From NCBI RefSeq assembly GCF_002355395.1, contig NZ_AP017315.1, positions 1,054,001 through 1,118,000 of the forward strand: a stretch of 64,000 nt of DNA. Direction: 5' to 3'. Within the stretch, counting starts at the first letter, position 1, and each line of letters begins with the position of its first letter. A program made the position numbers and the translations under genes. Under the pieces are notes generated by a model, which had not been told where the DNA came from, ran no database searches, and worked only from the letters and a program-made list of their open reading frames with translations. This DNA comes from Microcella alkaliphila (lineage in GTDB: Bacteria; Actinomycetota; Actinomycetes; Actinomycetales; Microbacteriaceae). This document shows positions 45,692 to 53,039 of the stretch, one piece after another.

Positions 45692-46612
45692 CTACGCGGC
45701 CGCCCGCTGCGGGTTCACGAGCGCCTGAATTGCGTCCTCCACCGTCTCGTCACGGAAGGTGAAGCCGTCGTCGAGCAGGCGCTGCGGCACGACCTTCTGG
45801 CTCGCGAGCAGAAGTTCGCGGCCCGCCTCACCCATGCCGACCGAGATGAGTTTCTCGGGCAGCGTGAACAGGTGCCAGCGGTGCATCGCGGCGGCGAGCG
45901 CGCGGGTCACGCGATCGCTCGTCGCCGGGGTCGGGCCGGCCAGATTCACCGGCCCGCTGAGGCTCGACGTGAGGAGGTGCCGGATCGCCGCCGCCTCGTC
46001 GTACAGGCTGATCCACGGCCAGTGCTGGCCACCGGTGGCGACGCGGGCCGCCGCGCCGAGGCCGGTGAGTACGCGAAGCGGGGTCATGGCACCGCCCGGC
46101 CCGATGACGAGGCCGGTGCGCGCGAGAACGACGCGCGTCTCTTCGGGGGCGAGCAGTGCTGCCTCCTCCCACGCCGCGACCACGTCGGCCAGGAAGCCCT
46201 CACCGCGGGGCGCGTTCTCGTCGAGACGCACGGCGGGCTGGTCGCCGTAGATGCCGACCGCCGATCCGCTGACGAATACGCGCGGGGGAGTGCTGGCCAT
46301 CCCCATCGCTTCCGCGAGGGCGCGGGTGGCGTGCACCCGCGACTCGAGGATTTGCTTCTTCCAGCCGGACGTCCAGGGGATGCGCGAGATGGAGGCGCCC
46401 GACAGGTTGACCACCGCATCCACCGATTCGAGGATGCGGAAGTCGAGCACGCGAGATTCGGGCGACCACGCGAACTCGGTGTCGCTCTTCGGGGTGCGAC
46501 GAACGAGCGTCAGCACCTCGTGACCGTCCGCGCGAAGCTGGCTCTGCAGCTCGGTGCCGATCATGCCGGAGGCGCCGGCGATCAGCACCCGCATGGGCGT
46601 GGATGCTGCCAT
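45692..46612 (-). CDS. TIGR01777-family NAD-dependent epimerase (YfcH-like)
   Basis: 306 residues, extended SDR fold. Cofactor loop VLIAGASGMIGTEL at the N-terminus, VVNLSGASI, FVSGSAVGIYGDQ (about residue 118) with the Tyr of the active site, and a C-terminal DUF1731 region (WHLFTLPEKLISVGMGEA). Reaction unknown. ATG 46612 follows the stop of the OsmC gene with no gap, so the two are one transcription unit. Confidence 0.92.
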   Translation of the reverse strand: MAASTPMRVLIAGASGMIGTELQSQLRADGHEVLTLVRRTPKSDTEFAWSPESRVLDFRILESVDAVVNLSGASISRIPWTSGWKKQILESRVHATRALAEAMGMASTPPRVFVSGSAVGIYGDQPAVRLDENAPRGEGFLADVVAAWEEAALLAPEETRVVLARTGLVIGPGGAMTPLRVLTGLGAAARVATGGQHWPWISLYDEAAAIRHLLTSSLSGPVNLAGPTPATSDRVTRALAAAMHRWHLFTLPEKLISVGMGEAGRELLLASQKVVPQRLLDDGFTFRDETVEDAIQALVNPQRAAA

Positions 46613-47038
46613 TTAGGCGAGCGTCGCTTCGAGCGTGATCGAGACACCCGCGAGAGCGGCGGAGACGGGGCAGCCCGTCTTGGCATCCTCGGCGAAGGTG
46701 GCGAACTGCTCGGGGCTGAGGCCGGGAACCTTGGCGTTGACGAGCAGGTGGCTACCCGTGATGCCCTCGCCGGGCTGGAAGGTCACCGCAGCCGTCACCT
46801 GCAGGCTCTCGGGCGGGTGCCCGGCACCGGTCAACGCGTGCGACAGCGCCATCGAGTAGCAGGCCGAGTGTGCCGCGCCGAGCAGCTCTTCGGGGTTCGT
46901 GGTGCCCGCCACACCCTCACTGCGGGCAGCCCACGTGACGGGAAACTCGGCGGAGTCGGAGGTGTCGAGCGAGGTGGTTCCGTGCCCCTCGGTCAGTGAC
47001 CCGAACCAGAGGGTCGTTGCTTCGCTCGTCACTGCCAT
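46613..47038 (-). CDS. OsmC/Ohr-family peroxiredoxin-like protein
   Basis: 141 residues. Two redox Cys: AHSACYSMALS (about residue 60) and KTGCPVSAAL (about residue 121), the positions used in OsmC to reduce organic hydroperoxides. NPEELLGAAHSACY is the family signature. ATG 47038 with AAGGAGA seven bases before it. It sits with a DUF4395 gene and a thioredoxin-like gene on the same strand, which suggests a redox cluster. Confidence 0.92.
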   Translation of the reverse strand: MAVTSEATTLWFGSLTEGHGTTSLDTSDSAEFPVTWAARSEGVAGTTNPEELLGAAHSACYSMALSHALTGAGHPPESLQVTAAVTFQPGEGITGSHLLVNAKVPGLSPEQFATFAEDAKTGCPVSAALAGVSITLEATLA

Positions 47039-47114
47039 GGCTGGTCTCCTTCGTCGCCGTGCGGTCGGGAGCACAAGCCTAGAGCGCGGGGCCGCGCGTC
47101 GGTAGGGAGGACTC

Positions 47115-47612
47115 TCAGGCGGCGCGGCGGCCGATCAGGCCGGCGCGCACGAGCAGCACGTACATCTGGCAGCCGAGGCAGTACGCGAACGCGGCGTTCA
47201 GGAAGGCCGCAACAAAGGCGGCAGCAGCGGCGACCGCCAGCGCACCCGGCACGCCCAGCAGGTGCAGCACCAGACCCGTGCCGGTGACGAGCAGGCCGAC
47301 TCCCTGAGCAAACGTGGGAGCCGCCGGGTCTTCGCGCTCGCTCGGCGGGCCGAGACGCGGGGCGACAAGCGCTCGGAACACGGCCCCGTAGGGGTGTCGC
47401 TGGATGCCCGCAAACGCACCCCACGCGAAGAGCGCCACCAGCACGACGAGAAGCAGGGCTGCGGGTTCGAGCAGGCGATCGACGGCCGTCGCGGAGATCG
47501 GGGTGACAAGGGCGAGGCCCACGGTCACGAGCAACAGCACGCTCGTGATGGCGGCGCCGAAGCGCGGGCCGCGCGGGTCGATGCCGGGCGCGGCGGGCGA
47601 TGCGGCGCTCAC
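47115..47612 (-). CDS. DUF4395 membrane protein
   Basis: 165 residues with about four membrane helices. GIDPRGPRFGAAITSVLLL at the N-terminus and the conserved C-terminal FAYCLGCQMYVLL, with two Cys in a CxxC arrangement at the membrane, identify the family. DUF4395 genes are often next to thioredoxin-like or rhodanese genes, as here, so a role in membrane thiol or sulfur transfer is a reasonable guess. It overlaps the upstream thioredoxin-like gene by 4 bases. Confidence 0.85.
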   Translation of the reverse strand: MSAASPAAPGIDPRGPRFGAAITSVLLLVTVGLALVTPISATAVDRLLEPAALLLVVLVALFAWGAFAGIQRHPYGAVFRALVAPRLGPPSEREDPAAPTFAQGVGLLVTGTGLVLHLLGVPGALAVAAAAAFVAAFLNAAFAYCLGCQMYVLLVRAGLIGRRAA

Positions 47613-48037
47613 GCGGCGACCTCCTCGCGAATGGTGCGAGCATCCTGCAGCGTCTGGCGCACCGTGTCGACGGTTGCGGCGCCGATGATGCGAGAGCGCA
47701 CGCGGCCGGCGCGGTCGACCACGAGGGTGGTCGGGGTGCTCATGATGCCGAGCTCGCGCACCAGTTCGGGATGCTCGGTGACATCAATCTCGCGGTGACC
47801 GACCGTCGCGTCGTCGCTCGCCAGCTGCCCGCCCACGCGGCGCATGGCGGCACAGGCCGAGCAGACCGGGCTCGACAGCTGCAGCAGGGTGAGCTCGGCT
47901 CCGTCGGCGGTCAGGGCGCGGTCAACGTGCTGGCCGTCGGCGCGTACGCGACCCTGCGCGGCGCGCACGGCGATGCCGATGAGGGCCGACACCGCGACAA
48001 GCGCGGCCAGCGTTGCGAGAGCGAAGAGGGGATCCAC
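47609..48037 (-). CDS. Membrane-anchored thioredoxin-like protein
   Basis: 142 residues from GTG 48037 (TTG 48043 is an alternative). An N-terminal membrane helix (LFALATLAALVAVSALIGIA) is followed by a thioredoxin fold with the CxxC motif in SSPVCSACAAM and the cis-Pro loop MSTPTTLVV. Because the anchor is N-terminal with few preceding charges, orientation is uncertain. CSAC differs from classical CGPC and hints at a reductase of TlpA/mauD type. A TATTTT -10 just upstream suggests a short or absent leader. Confidence 0.82.
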   Translation of the reverse strand: MDPLFALATLAALVAVSALIGIAVRAAQGRVRADGQHVDRALTADGAELTLLQLSSPVCSACAAMRRVGGQLASDDATVGHREIDVTEHPELVRELGIMSTPTTLVVDRAGRVRSRIIGAATVDTVRQTLQDARTIREEVAA

Positions 48038-48151
48038 GCACAAGAAAATACGGGGCCCGCCCGAAATATTCCCCGCCTGTGACGCCGCGTGACGCCGCGT
48101 GCGGGCGTGTGGCGGCCTCGGCTGTCGGCGCGGGCGGCTAGGGTTTCGACC

Positions 48152-48889
48152 GTGAGCGAGCAGTCAGACGAGGTCGTGTTCCGGTCCGATGTGACGGTTG
48201 AGCTGGTGCGCTCGAGCGCCGCCGACTCCGACGTGCTGTTCGCGGCGCGCGTGTCGACGCAGGGTGAGAAGACGCTCGACGCGGCCGCCGCCGGCGACGC
48301 GGCGACGGTGCGCGACCGCGGGCTCATCAACTACTTGATGCGCGACCGGCACGGCTCGCCGTTCGAGCACAACTCGATGACCTTCTACGTGCAGGCGCCG
48401 ATCTTCGTGTTCCGCGAGTTCATGCGCCACCGCATCGCCTCCTACAACGAAGAGTCGGGCCGCTACCGCGAGCTGCGCCCGGTGTTCTACGTGCCGGGCC
48501 CCGAGCGCAACCTCGTGCAGGTCGGAAAGCCCGGCGCCTACGAGTTCCTGCCCGGAACGCCTGAGCAGCACGCCCTCGTCGACGCCGAGGTGCGCGCGTC
48601 GTGCGAGGCCGCATACGCCTCGTACCAGCGGATGCTCGATGCCGGCATCGCGCGCGAGGTCGCCAGGGCGGTCCTCCCCGTCACGATCTACTCGACGATG
48701 TACGTGACGATGAACGCGCGCTCGCTCATGAACTTCCTCAGCTTGCGCACGAAGCGCGAGGGCACGCACTTCCCGTCGTTCCCGCAGCGCGAGATCGAGA
48801 TGGTCGCCGAGCGGATGGAAGAGCACTTCGCCGAGCTCATGCCCCTTACCTACGAGTCGTTCAACACGAACGGCCGCGTCGCCCCGTAG
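48152..48889 (+). CDS. thyX: Flavin-dependent thymidylate synthase
   Basis: Makes dTMP from dUMP with FAD, NADPH and methylenetetrahydrofolate. 245 residues. The ThyX motif RHRIASYNEES (RHR-x7-S class, about residues 92-101) is complete, and NARSLMNFLSLRT and FPQREIEMVAERME are conserved. GTG 48152. ThyX near dapA/dapB is a standard actinobacterial arrangement. Confidence 0.97.
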   Translation: MSEQSDEVVFRSDVTVELVRSSAADSDVLFAARVSTQGEKTLDAAAAGDAATVRDRGLINYLMRDRHGSPFEHNSMTFYVQAPIFVFREFMRHRIASYNEESGRYRELRPVFYVPGPERNLVQVGKPGAYEFLPGTPEQHALVDAEVRASCEAAYASYQRMLDAGIAREVARAVLPVTIYSTMYVTMNARSLMNFLSLRTKREGTHFPSFPQREIEMVAERMEEHFAELMPLTYESFNTNGRVAP

Positions 48890-48900
48890 GTCGCGCCCCG

Positions 48901-48960
48901 CGTCACCCCGCCCCGCGCCGCGCCGAGTCGCCCCGCGCCGCGTCACCCCGCCCCGCGCCG
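48901..48960. repeat. Three tandem 20-bp GC-rich units
   Basis: CGTCACCCCGCCCCGCGCCG occurs exactly at 48901-48920 and 48941-48960, with a diverged copy between (48921-48940). It lies directly after thyX. No coding or clear structural role. Confidence 0.75.
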
Positions 48961-48998
48961 TTCAATCGAGCCACGATCCCCGCCTGACGACGTCACGC

Positions 48999-49014
48999 GT
49001 GTCCGCGACGTCAG
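48999..49014. repeat. 16-bp repeat, left inverted copy near the DUF559 gene
   Basis: GTGTCCGCGACGTCAG is the exact reverse complement of CTGACGTCGCGGACAC at 50119-50134. A third copy with one change (CTGACCTCGCGGACAC) is at 49073-49088. The copies bracket the DUF559 gene. Confidence 0.7.
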
Positions 49015-49178
49015 TTGTGGCTGCACGGTTTCGGCGCGTCACGTGCTCACAGCGGCGTGTTTTCGGCGCGGGCTGACCTCGCGGACACCAATCCTCCCGA
49101 TGCGCGTGTGATGCCCTCCGTTGCACGAGTGTCGACCACCGTGCGACGCGTGCACTGCGGACGCCTGATGGTTCCGCC

Positions 49179-50099
49179 ATGAAGACACCGTCCATTCACC
49201 AACGACTCGCCGATCTCGACGGCATCGCTCATGTGTCCGAACTTGCCCTCACTGCGACGCAATCGCGCCGCCTGCGTCGGGCCTATGCGCGGGGCCTCGT
49301 TCTGCGGCCACGCCTAGGCATCTACGCGCTCCCGTCGTCGACGGTGGATGCACGACGCGCAGCCGCCATCGGAGGTCGCCTCGCGGCCACGTCCGCTCTG
49401 GGGCAGCACGGGCTATGGGTGCCCGACCCCCGCGTCGTCCCGGCGGTGAGATTCCTGCACGTTGAGGTGTCCGGCACGTATCGCGTCGAGCCGATGGCAT
49501 GCGCGCCACTCGTGTCCGTCGTGCTGTGGAACCGACACGCGGTGGGGCGCCCCCTCGGGATGCAGCCCATGTTGGAGACCCTTCGACAGTGCGCGGAACT
49601 TCTCCCTCCAGCGCAGGCGGTCGCGGTGCTCGACTCAGCGTTGCGGCGAACGACTCTGACGCGCAGCGGCCTGCTGCGCGCCGCCCGATCCTGGGCATTG
49701 CGTACGCGTGAGGTGGCGGCGCGCACTGATGGTCGTGCCGAATCTGGCACGGAAAGCATCCTGCGCATTCTGCTCGCAGATGCGGGCATCACCGCGATCC
49801 CTCAGCCGCGCATCCCGACTGGTGATCACCATCGCGCGGACCTGTTGATCGGCGACCGACTGCTCATCGAGTGCGACAGCGAAGCGCACCACGCCGATCC
49901 TGCGTCTCGTCGCGCTGACCTCAGCCGAGACCTTCACCTCCAGGCGATCGGGTTTCACGTCATCCGTGTCGACTATCGCGATCTGGTTGACGACCCCGCA
50001 GGAGTGATCGGCTTGATCCTCGCGGTCGTATCGCGTGGAGAGCACCTGTCCGCGGCGTCAGCGTGGACATCCGACACGCCGCCGCGGGCGCCGCACTGA
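49179..50099 (+). CDS. AbiEi-like N-terminus with DUF559 (Vsr-like) nuclease domain
   Basis: 306 residues. The N-terminal 60 residues resemble the AbiEi-type winged helix (HVSELALTATQSRRLRRAYA then LVLRPRLGIYALP). The C-terminal domain (about 180-290) is DUF559 of the restriction-endonuclease-like fold: RADLLIGDRLLIECDSEAHH with the catalytic Asp and Glu, and FHVIRVDYRDLVDDP. Such genes are common in Actinobacteria and their role is unknown. It breaks the usual thyX-dapA order and is flanked by 16-bp repeats, suggesting insertion. ATG 49179. Confidence 0.8.
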   Translation: MKTPSIHQRLADLDGIAHVSELALTATQSRRLRRAYARGLVLRPRLGIYALPSSTVDARRAAAIGGRLAATSALGQHGLWVPDPRVVPAVRFLHVEVSGTYRVEPMACAPLVSVVLWNRHAVGRPLGMQPMLETLRQCAELLPPAQAVAVLDSALRRTTLTRSGLLRAARSWALRTREVAARTDGRAESGTESILRILLADAGITAIPQPRIPTGDHHRADLLIGDRLLIECDSEAHHADPASRRADLSRDLHLQAIGFHVIRVDYRDLVDDPAGVIGLILAVVSRGEHLSAASAWTSDTPPRAPH

Positions 50100-50112
50100 G
50101 GAGCGTTGCGCC

Positions 50113-50174
50113 GGACAGCTGACGTCGCGGACACATCAGTGCCGGACCGCAGATGTCGCCGATACGTCATCGCC
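50113..50174. repeat. Two 31-bp tandem repeat units right of the DUF559 gene
   Basis: Units 50113-50143 and 50144-50174 agree at 23 of 31 positions and share GGAC and GTCG cores. The first contains the 16-bp sequence found inverted left of the gene. Confidence 0.6.
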
Positions 50175-50262
50175 GAGGTTCGGCGCCCGAGACACCCCAA
50201 GCGTGCAGCCACCGCACGGACCCGCAGGGCGCGCCGCCCGCTCACCGCGGTAGCCTGGGTAC

Positions 50263-51237
50263 GTGAGTGCAGCGAACCCCTTCGGCCAGGTCTTGGTCGC
50301 CCTCGTGACGCCGATGACCGCCGACGGCGAGGTCGACTGGCCGGGCGTCGAGCAGCACATCGACTATCTGTGCACGCACGGCGCCGACGGCATTGTCGTC
50401 ACCGGCACGACGGGCGAGACGTCGACGCTTACCGACGCCGAGAAGTTGCGCCTCGTGACCGTGGGCAAAGAGGTTGCGGCGGGGCGGGCATCCATCATTA
50501 CGGGCGGCGGCTCGAACGAGACGGCGCACGCGATCGAGCTGTACAAGGCGAGCGAGAAGGCCGGCGCTGACGGCGTCATGGTCGTCACCCCGTACTACAA
50601 CAAGCCCACGCAGGCGGGGGTGCTGACCCACTTCCGCATGATCGCCGACGCGACCGACCTGCCGGTGATCCTGTACGACATCCCGGGCCGCGCGGGCATC
50701 GAGATCAAGTACGAGACGATTCTGCGCGCTGCGAAGCACCCGAACATCGTGGCGGTGAAGGATGCGAAGGGCGACCTTTCCGAGGTCAGCCGCGTCATGA
50801 ATCAGACCGATCTCATGTACTTTGCCGGCGACGACGCGAACGTTCTGCCGACGCTCGCGATCGGCGGTACCGGTCTGATCGGCGTGACGGCGAACATCGC
50901 GCCCGCCCCGTACCGAGCGATCGTCGACGCGGTGAACGCGAACGATCTGGCGACGGCGACGCGCCACCACCAACTGCTCGAGCCGCTTGTTCGGGCGATC
51001 ATGACCCATGTTCCCGGCACGGTCGCGGCGAAGTACGTGTTGCACGGCCTCGGTCGCATCGGCTCGCCGCGCGTGCGCCTTCCCCTCGTCGGCCCCGAAG
51101 ACCACGAGGCGGCGATCATCGAAGACGAGATGGCGCTGGTGAAGGACGTCGACGGCGTTGACCTCACCCGCTTCCGCCCCGATCGCAATGCGGCGGCGGG
51201 CGGCGCCCTCCCGAAGGTCGCCGGCACCACCCGATAA
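50263..51237 (+). CDS. dapA: 4-hydroxy-tetrahydrodipicolinate synthase
   Basis: Condenses pyruvate and aspartate semialdehyde, the first step of the DAP/lysine branch. 324 residues. GTTGETSTLTDAEK, the Tyr motif VVTPYYNKPTQAG (about residue 110), and the Schiff-base Lys in NIVAVKDAKGD (about residue 167). GTG 50263. The C-terminus is about 25 residues longer than in E. coli. rnj follows at 77 bases. Confidence 0.97.
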   Translation: MSAANPFGQVLVALVTPMTADGEVDWPGVEQHIDYLCTHGADGIVVTGTTGETSTLTDAEKLRLVTVGKEVAAGRASIITGGGSNETAHAIELYKASEKAGADGVMVVTPYYNKPTQAGVLTHFRMIADATDLPVILYDIPGRAGIEIKYETILRAAKHPNIVAVKDAKGDLSEVSRVMNQTDLMYFAGDDANVLPTLAIGGTGLIGVTANIAPAPYRAIVDAVNANDLATATRHHQLLEPLVRAIMTHVPGTVAAKYVLHGLGRIGSPRVRLPLVGPEDHEAAIIEDEMALVKDVDGVDLTRFRPDRNAAAGGALPKVAGTTR

Positions 51238-51314
51238 GACTCCACCCGGGGGCGCGAAGCCCCGCCAACCGGCCCGGGAACGGGCCCGAACGAGAACTCA
51301 GAGGTCCGTCCCTT

Positions 51315-52991
51315 ATGCCCCACGCCATTGAAGACGCTCCCGCGCTCGAACCCGGAACCCTGCGCGTCACGCCGCTCGGCGGCATCGGTGAGGTCGGCCG
51401 CAACATGGCCGTGTTCGAGTTCGACGGCAAGCTGCTCATCGTCGACTGCGGCGTGCTCTTTCCCGAGGAGCACCAGCCCGGTGTCGACCTGATCCTGCCT
51501 GACTTCTCGCCGATCCGCGATCGCCTCGACGACGTCGTCGGCGTTGTGCTCACCCACGGCCACGAAGACCACATCGGAGCGGTTCCGTACCTGTTGCGCC
51601 TGCGCGCGGACATTCCGCTCATCGGCTCGCAGCTCACGCTCGCCCTGATTGAGGCGAAGCTCAAGGAGCACCGCATCAGCCCGTACACCCTCGCGGTGAA
51701 GGAGGGGCAGCGCGAGCGCCTCGCCCCCTTTGATCTCGAATTCGTCGCCGTGAACCACTCGATTCCGGATGCTCTCGCCGTCGCCATTCGCACCCCTGCG
51801 GGTCTCGTGCTGCACACCGGCGACTTCAAGATGGACCAGCTGCCTCTCGACGGCCGCATCACCGATCTGCGCGCCTTCGCCCGCCTCGGAGAGGAGGGCG
51901 TCGACCTATTTATGACCGACTCGACGAACGCCGACGTGCCGGGATTCACGCCCGTCGAGCGCGAGATCGGCAACGTGCTCGAGAGCGTCATCGCGAAGGC
52001 CCCGCGCCGCGTGATCGTCGCGAGCTTCTCGAGCCACGTGCACCGCGTGCAGCAGGTGCTCGATGCTGCTCACGCGAACGGCCGCCGGGTGGCGCTGCTC
52101 GGCCGTTCGATGGTGCGCAACATGGGGATCGCCGCCGAGCTCGGCTACCTGAAGGTGCCCGAGGGCATTCTCATCGACCACCGCAAGGCCGCGGACCTGC
52201 CCGACGACCGCATCGTCTACATGTCGACGGGTAGCCAGGGCGAGCCGATGGCGGTTCTCGCCCGCATGGCGAACCTCGAGCACCAGGTCGAGATCGGTGA
52301 GGGCGACACGGTCATCCTCGCCTCGAGCCTGATCCCGGGCAACGAGAACGCGGTCTACCGCGTCATCAACGGTCTGACCGCGCTGGGCGCGAACGTCGTG
52401 CACAAGGGCAACGCCCGAGTCCACGTGAGTGGCCACGCGGCGGCCGGTGAGCTGCTCTACTGCTACAACATCGTGCGCCCGAAGAACGTCATGCCGGTGC
52501 ACGGCGAGGCCCGCCACCTGGTGGCGAATCAGCGCCTTGCTATCGAGACGGGCATCCCGGTCGAGAACACGGTGCTCGCCGAGAACGGAACCGTCATCGA
52601 CTTGAAGGACGGCGTCATTCGCGTGGTCGGCCAGCTCGATCTCGGTGAGGTCTACGTCGACGGGTCAACCGTCGGCGAGATCACGGATGCTGACCTCAAG
52701 GACCGCCGCATCCTCGCTGAGGAGGGCTTCATTTCGATCTTCGTCGCGGTCGACGCGCAGACCGGCAAGGTCGTCGTGGGCCCCGAGATTCACGCGCGCG
52801 GCTTCGCCCCCGACGACAGTGTTTTCGATGACGTGATCCCGCAGCTCGTGCGCGCCCTGTCGGAGGCGGCCGAGAACGGCACGCGCGACAGCCACGCGTA
52901 CAGCCAGATCGTGCGCCGCACGGTGGGCCGCTGGGTCAACACGCAACACCGCCGCCGGCCCATGATCGTGCCGGTCGTCGTCATCGCCTAA
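51315..52991 (+). CDS. rnj: Ribonuclease J
   Basis: Beta-CASP metallo-beta-lactamase RNase with endo- and 5'-3' exonuclease activity in RNA maturation and decay. 558 residues. Metal-binding LTHGHEDHIGAVPYLL (HxHxDH, about residues 81-86), TGDFKMDQ, FMTDSTNADVPG, and the beta-CASP HVSGHAAAGEL near residue 375. dapA-rnj-ftsK is a conserved actinobacterial order. Confidence 0.97.
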   Translation: MPHAIEDAPALEPGTLRVTPLGGIGEVGRNMAVFEFDGKLLIVDCGVLFPEEHQPGVDLILPDFSPIRDRLDDVVGVVLTHGHEDHIGAVPYLLRLRADIPLIGSQLTLALIEAKLKEHRISPYTLAVKEGQRERLAPFDLEFVAVNHSIPDALAVAIRTPAGLVLHTGDFKMDQLPLDGRITDLRAFARLGEEGVDLFMTDSTNADVPGFTPVEREIGNVLESVIAKAPRRVIVASFSSHVHRVQQVLDAAHANGRRVALLGRSMVRNMGIAAELGYLKVPEGILIDHRKAADLPDDRIVYMSTGSQGEPMAVLARMANLEHQVEIGEGDTVILASSLIPGNENAVYRVINGLTALGANVVHKGNARVHVSGHAAAGELLYCYNIVRPKNVMPVHGEARHLVANQRLAIETGIPVENTVLAENGTVIDLKDGVIRVVGQLDLGEVYVDGSTVGEITDADLKDRRILAEEGFISIFVAVDAQTGKVVVGPEIHARGFAPDDSVFDDVIPQLVRALSEAAENGTRDSHAYSQIVRRTVGRWVNTQHRRRPMIVPVVVIA

Positions 52992-53039
52992 GCGTGTCAG
53001 TCCCGGGCGCGACTGTCGCGCGCGGGTACCGTGTCGGGC

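Noticed and set aside
48901..50174. CRISPR array around the DUF559 gene
   Set aside because: Repeat copies are few, partly inverted and without regular spacers; no cas genes in the window.
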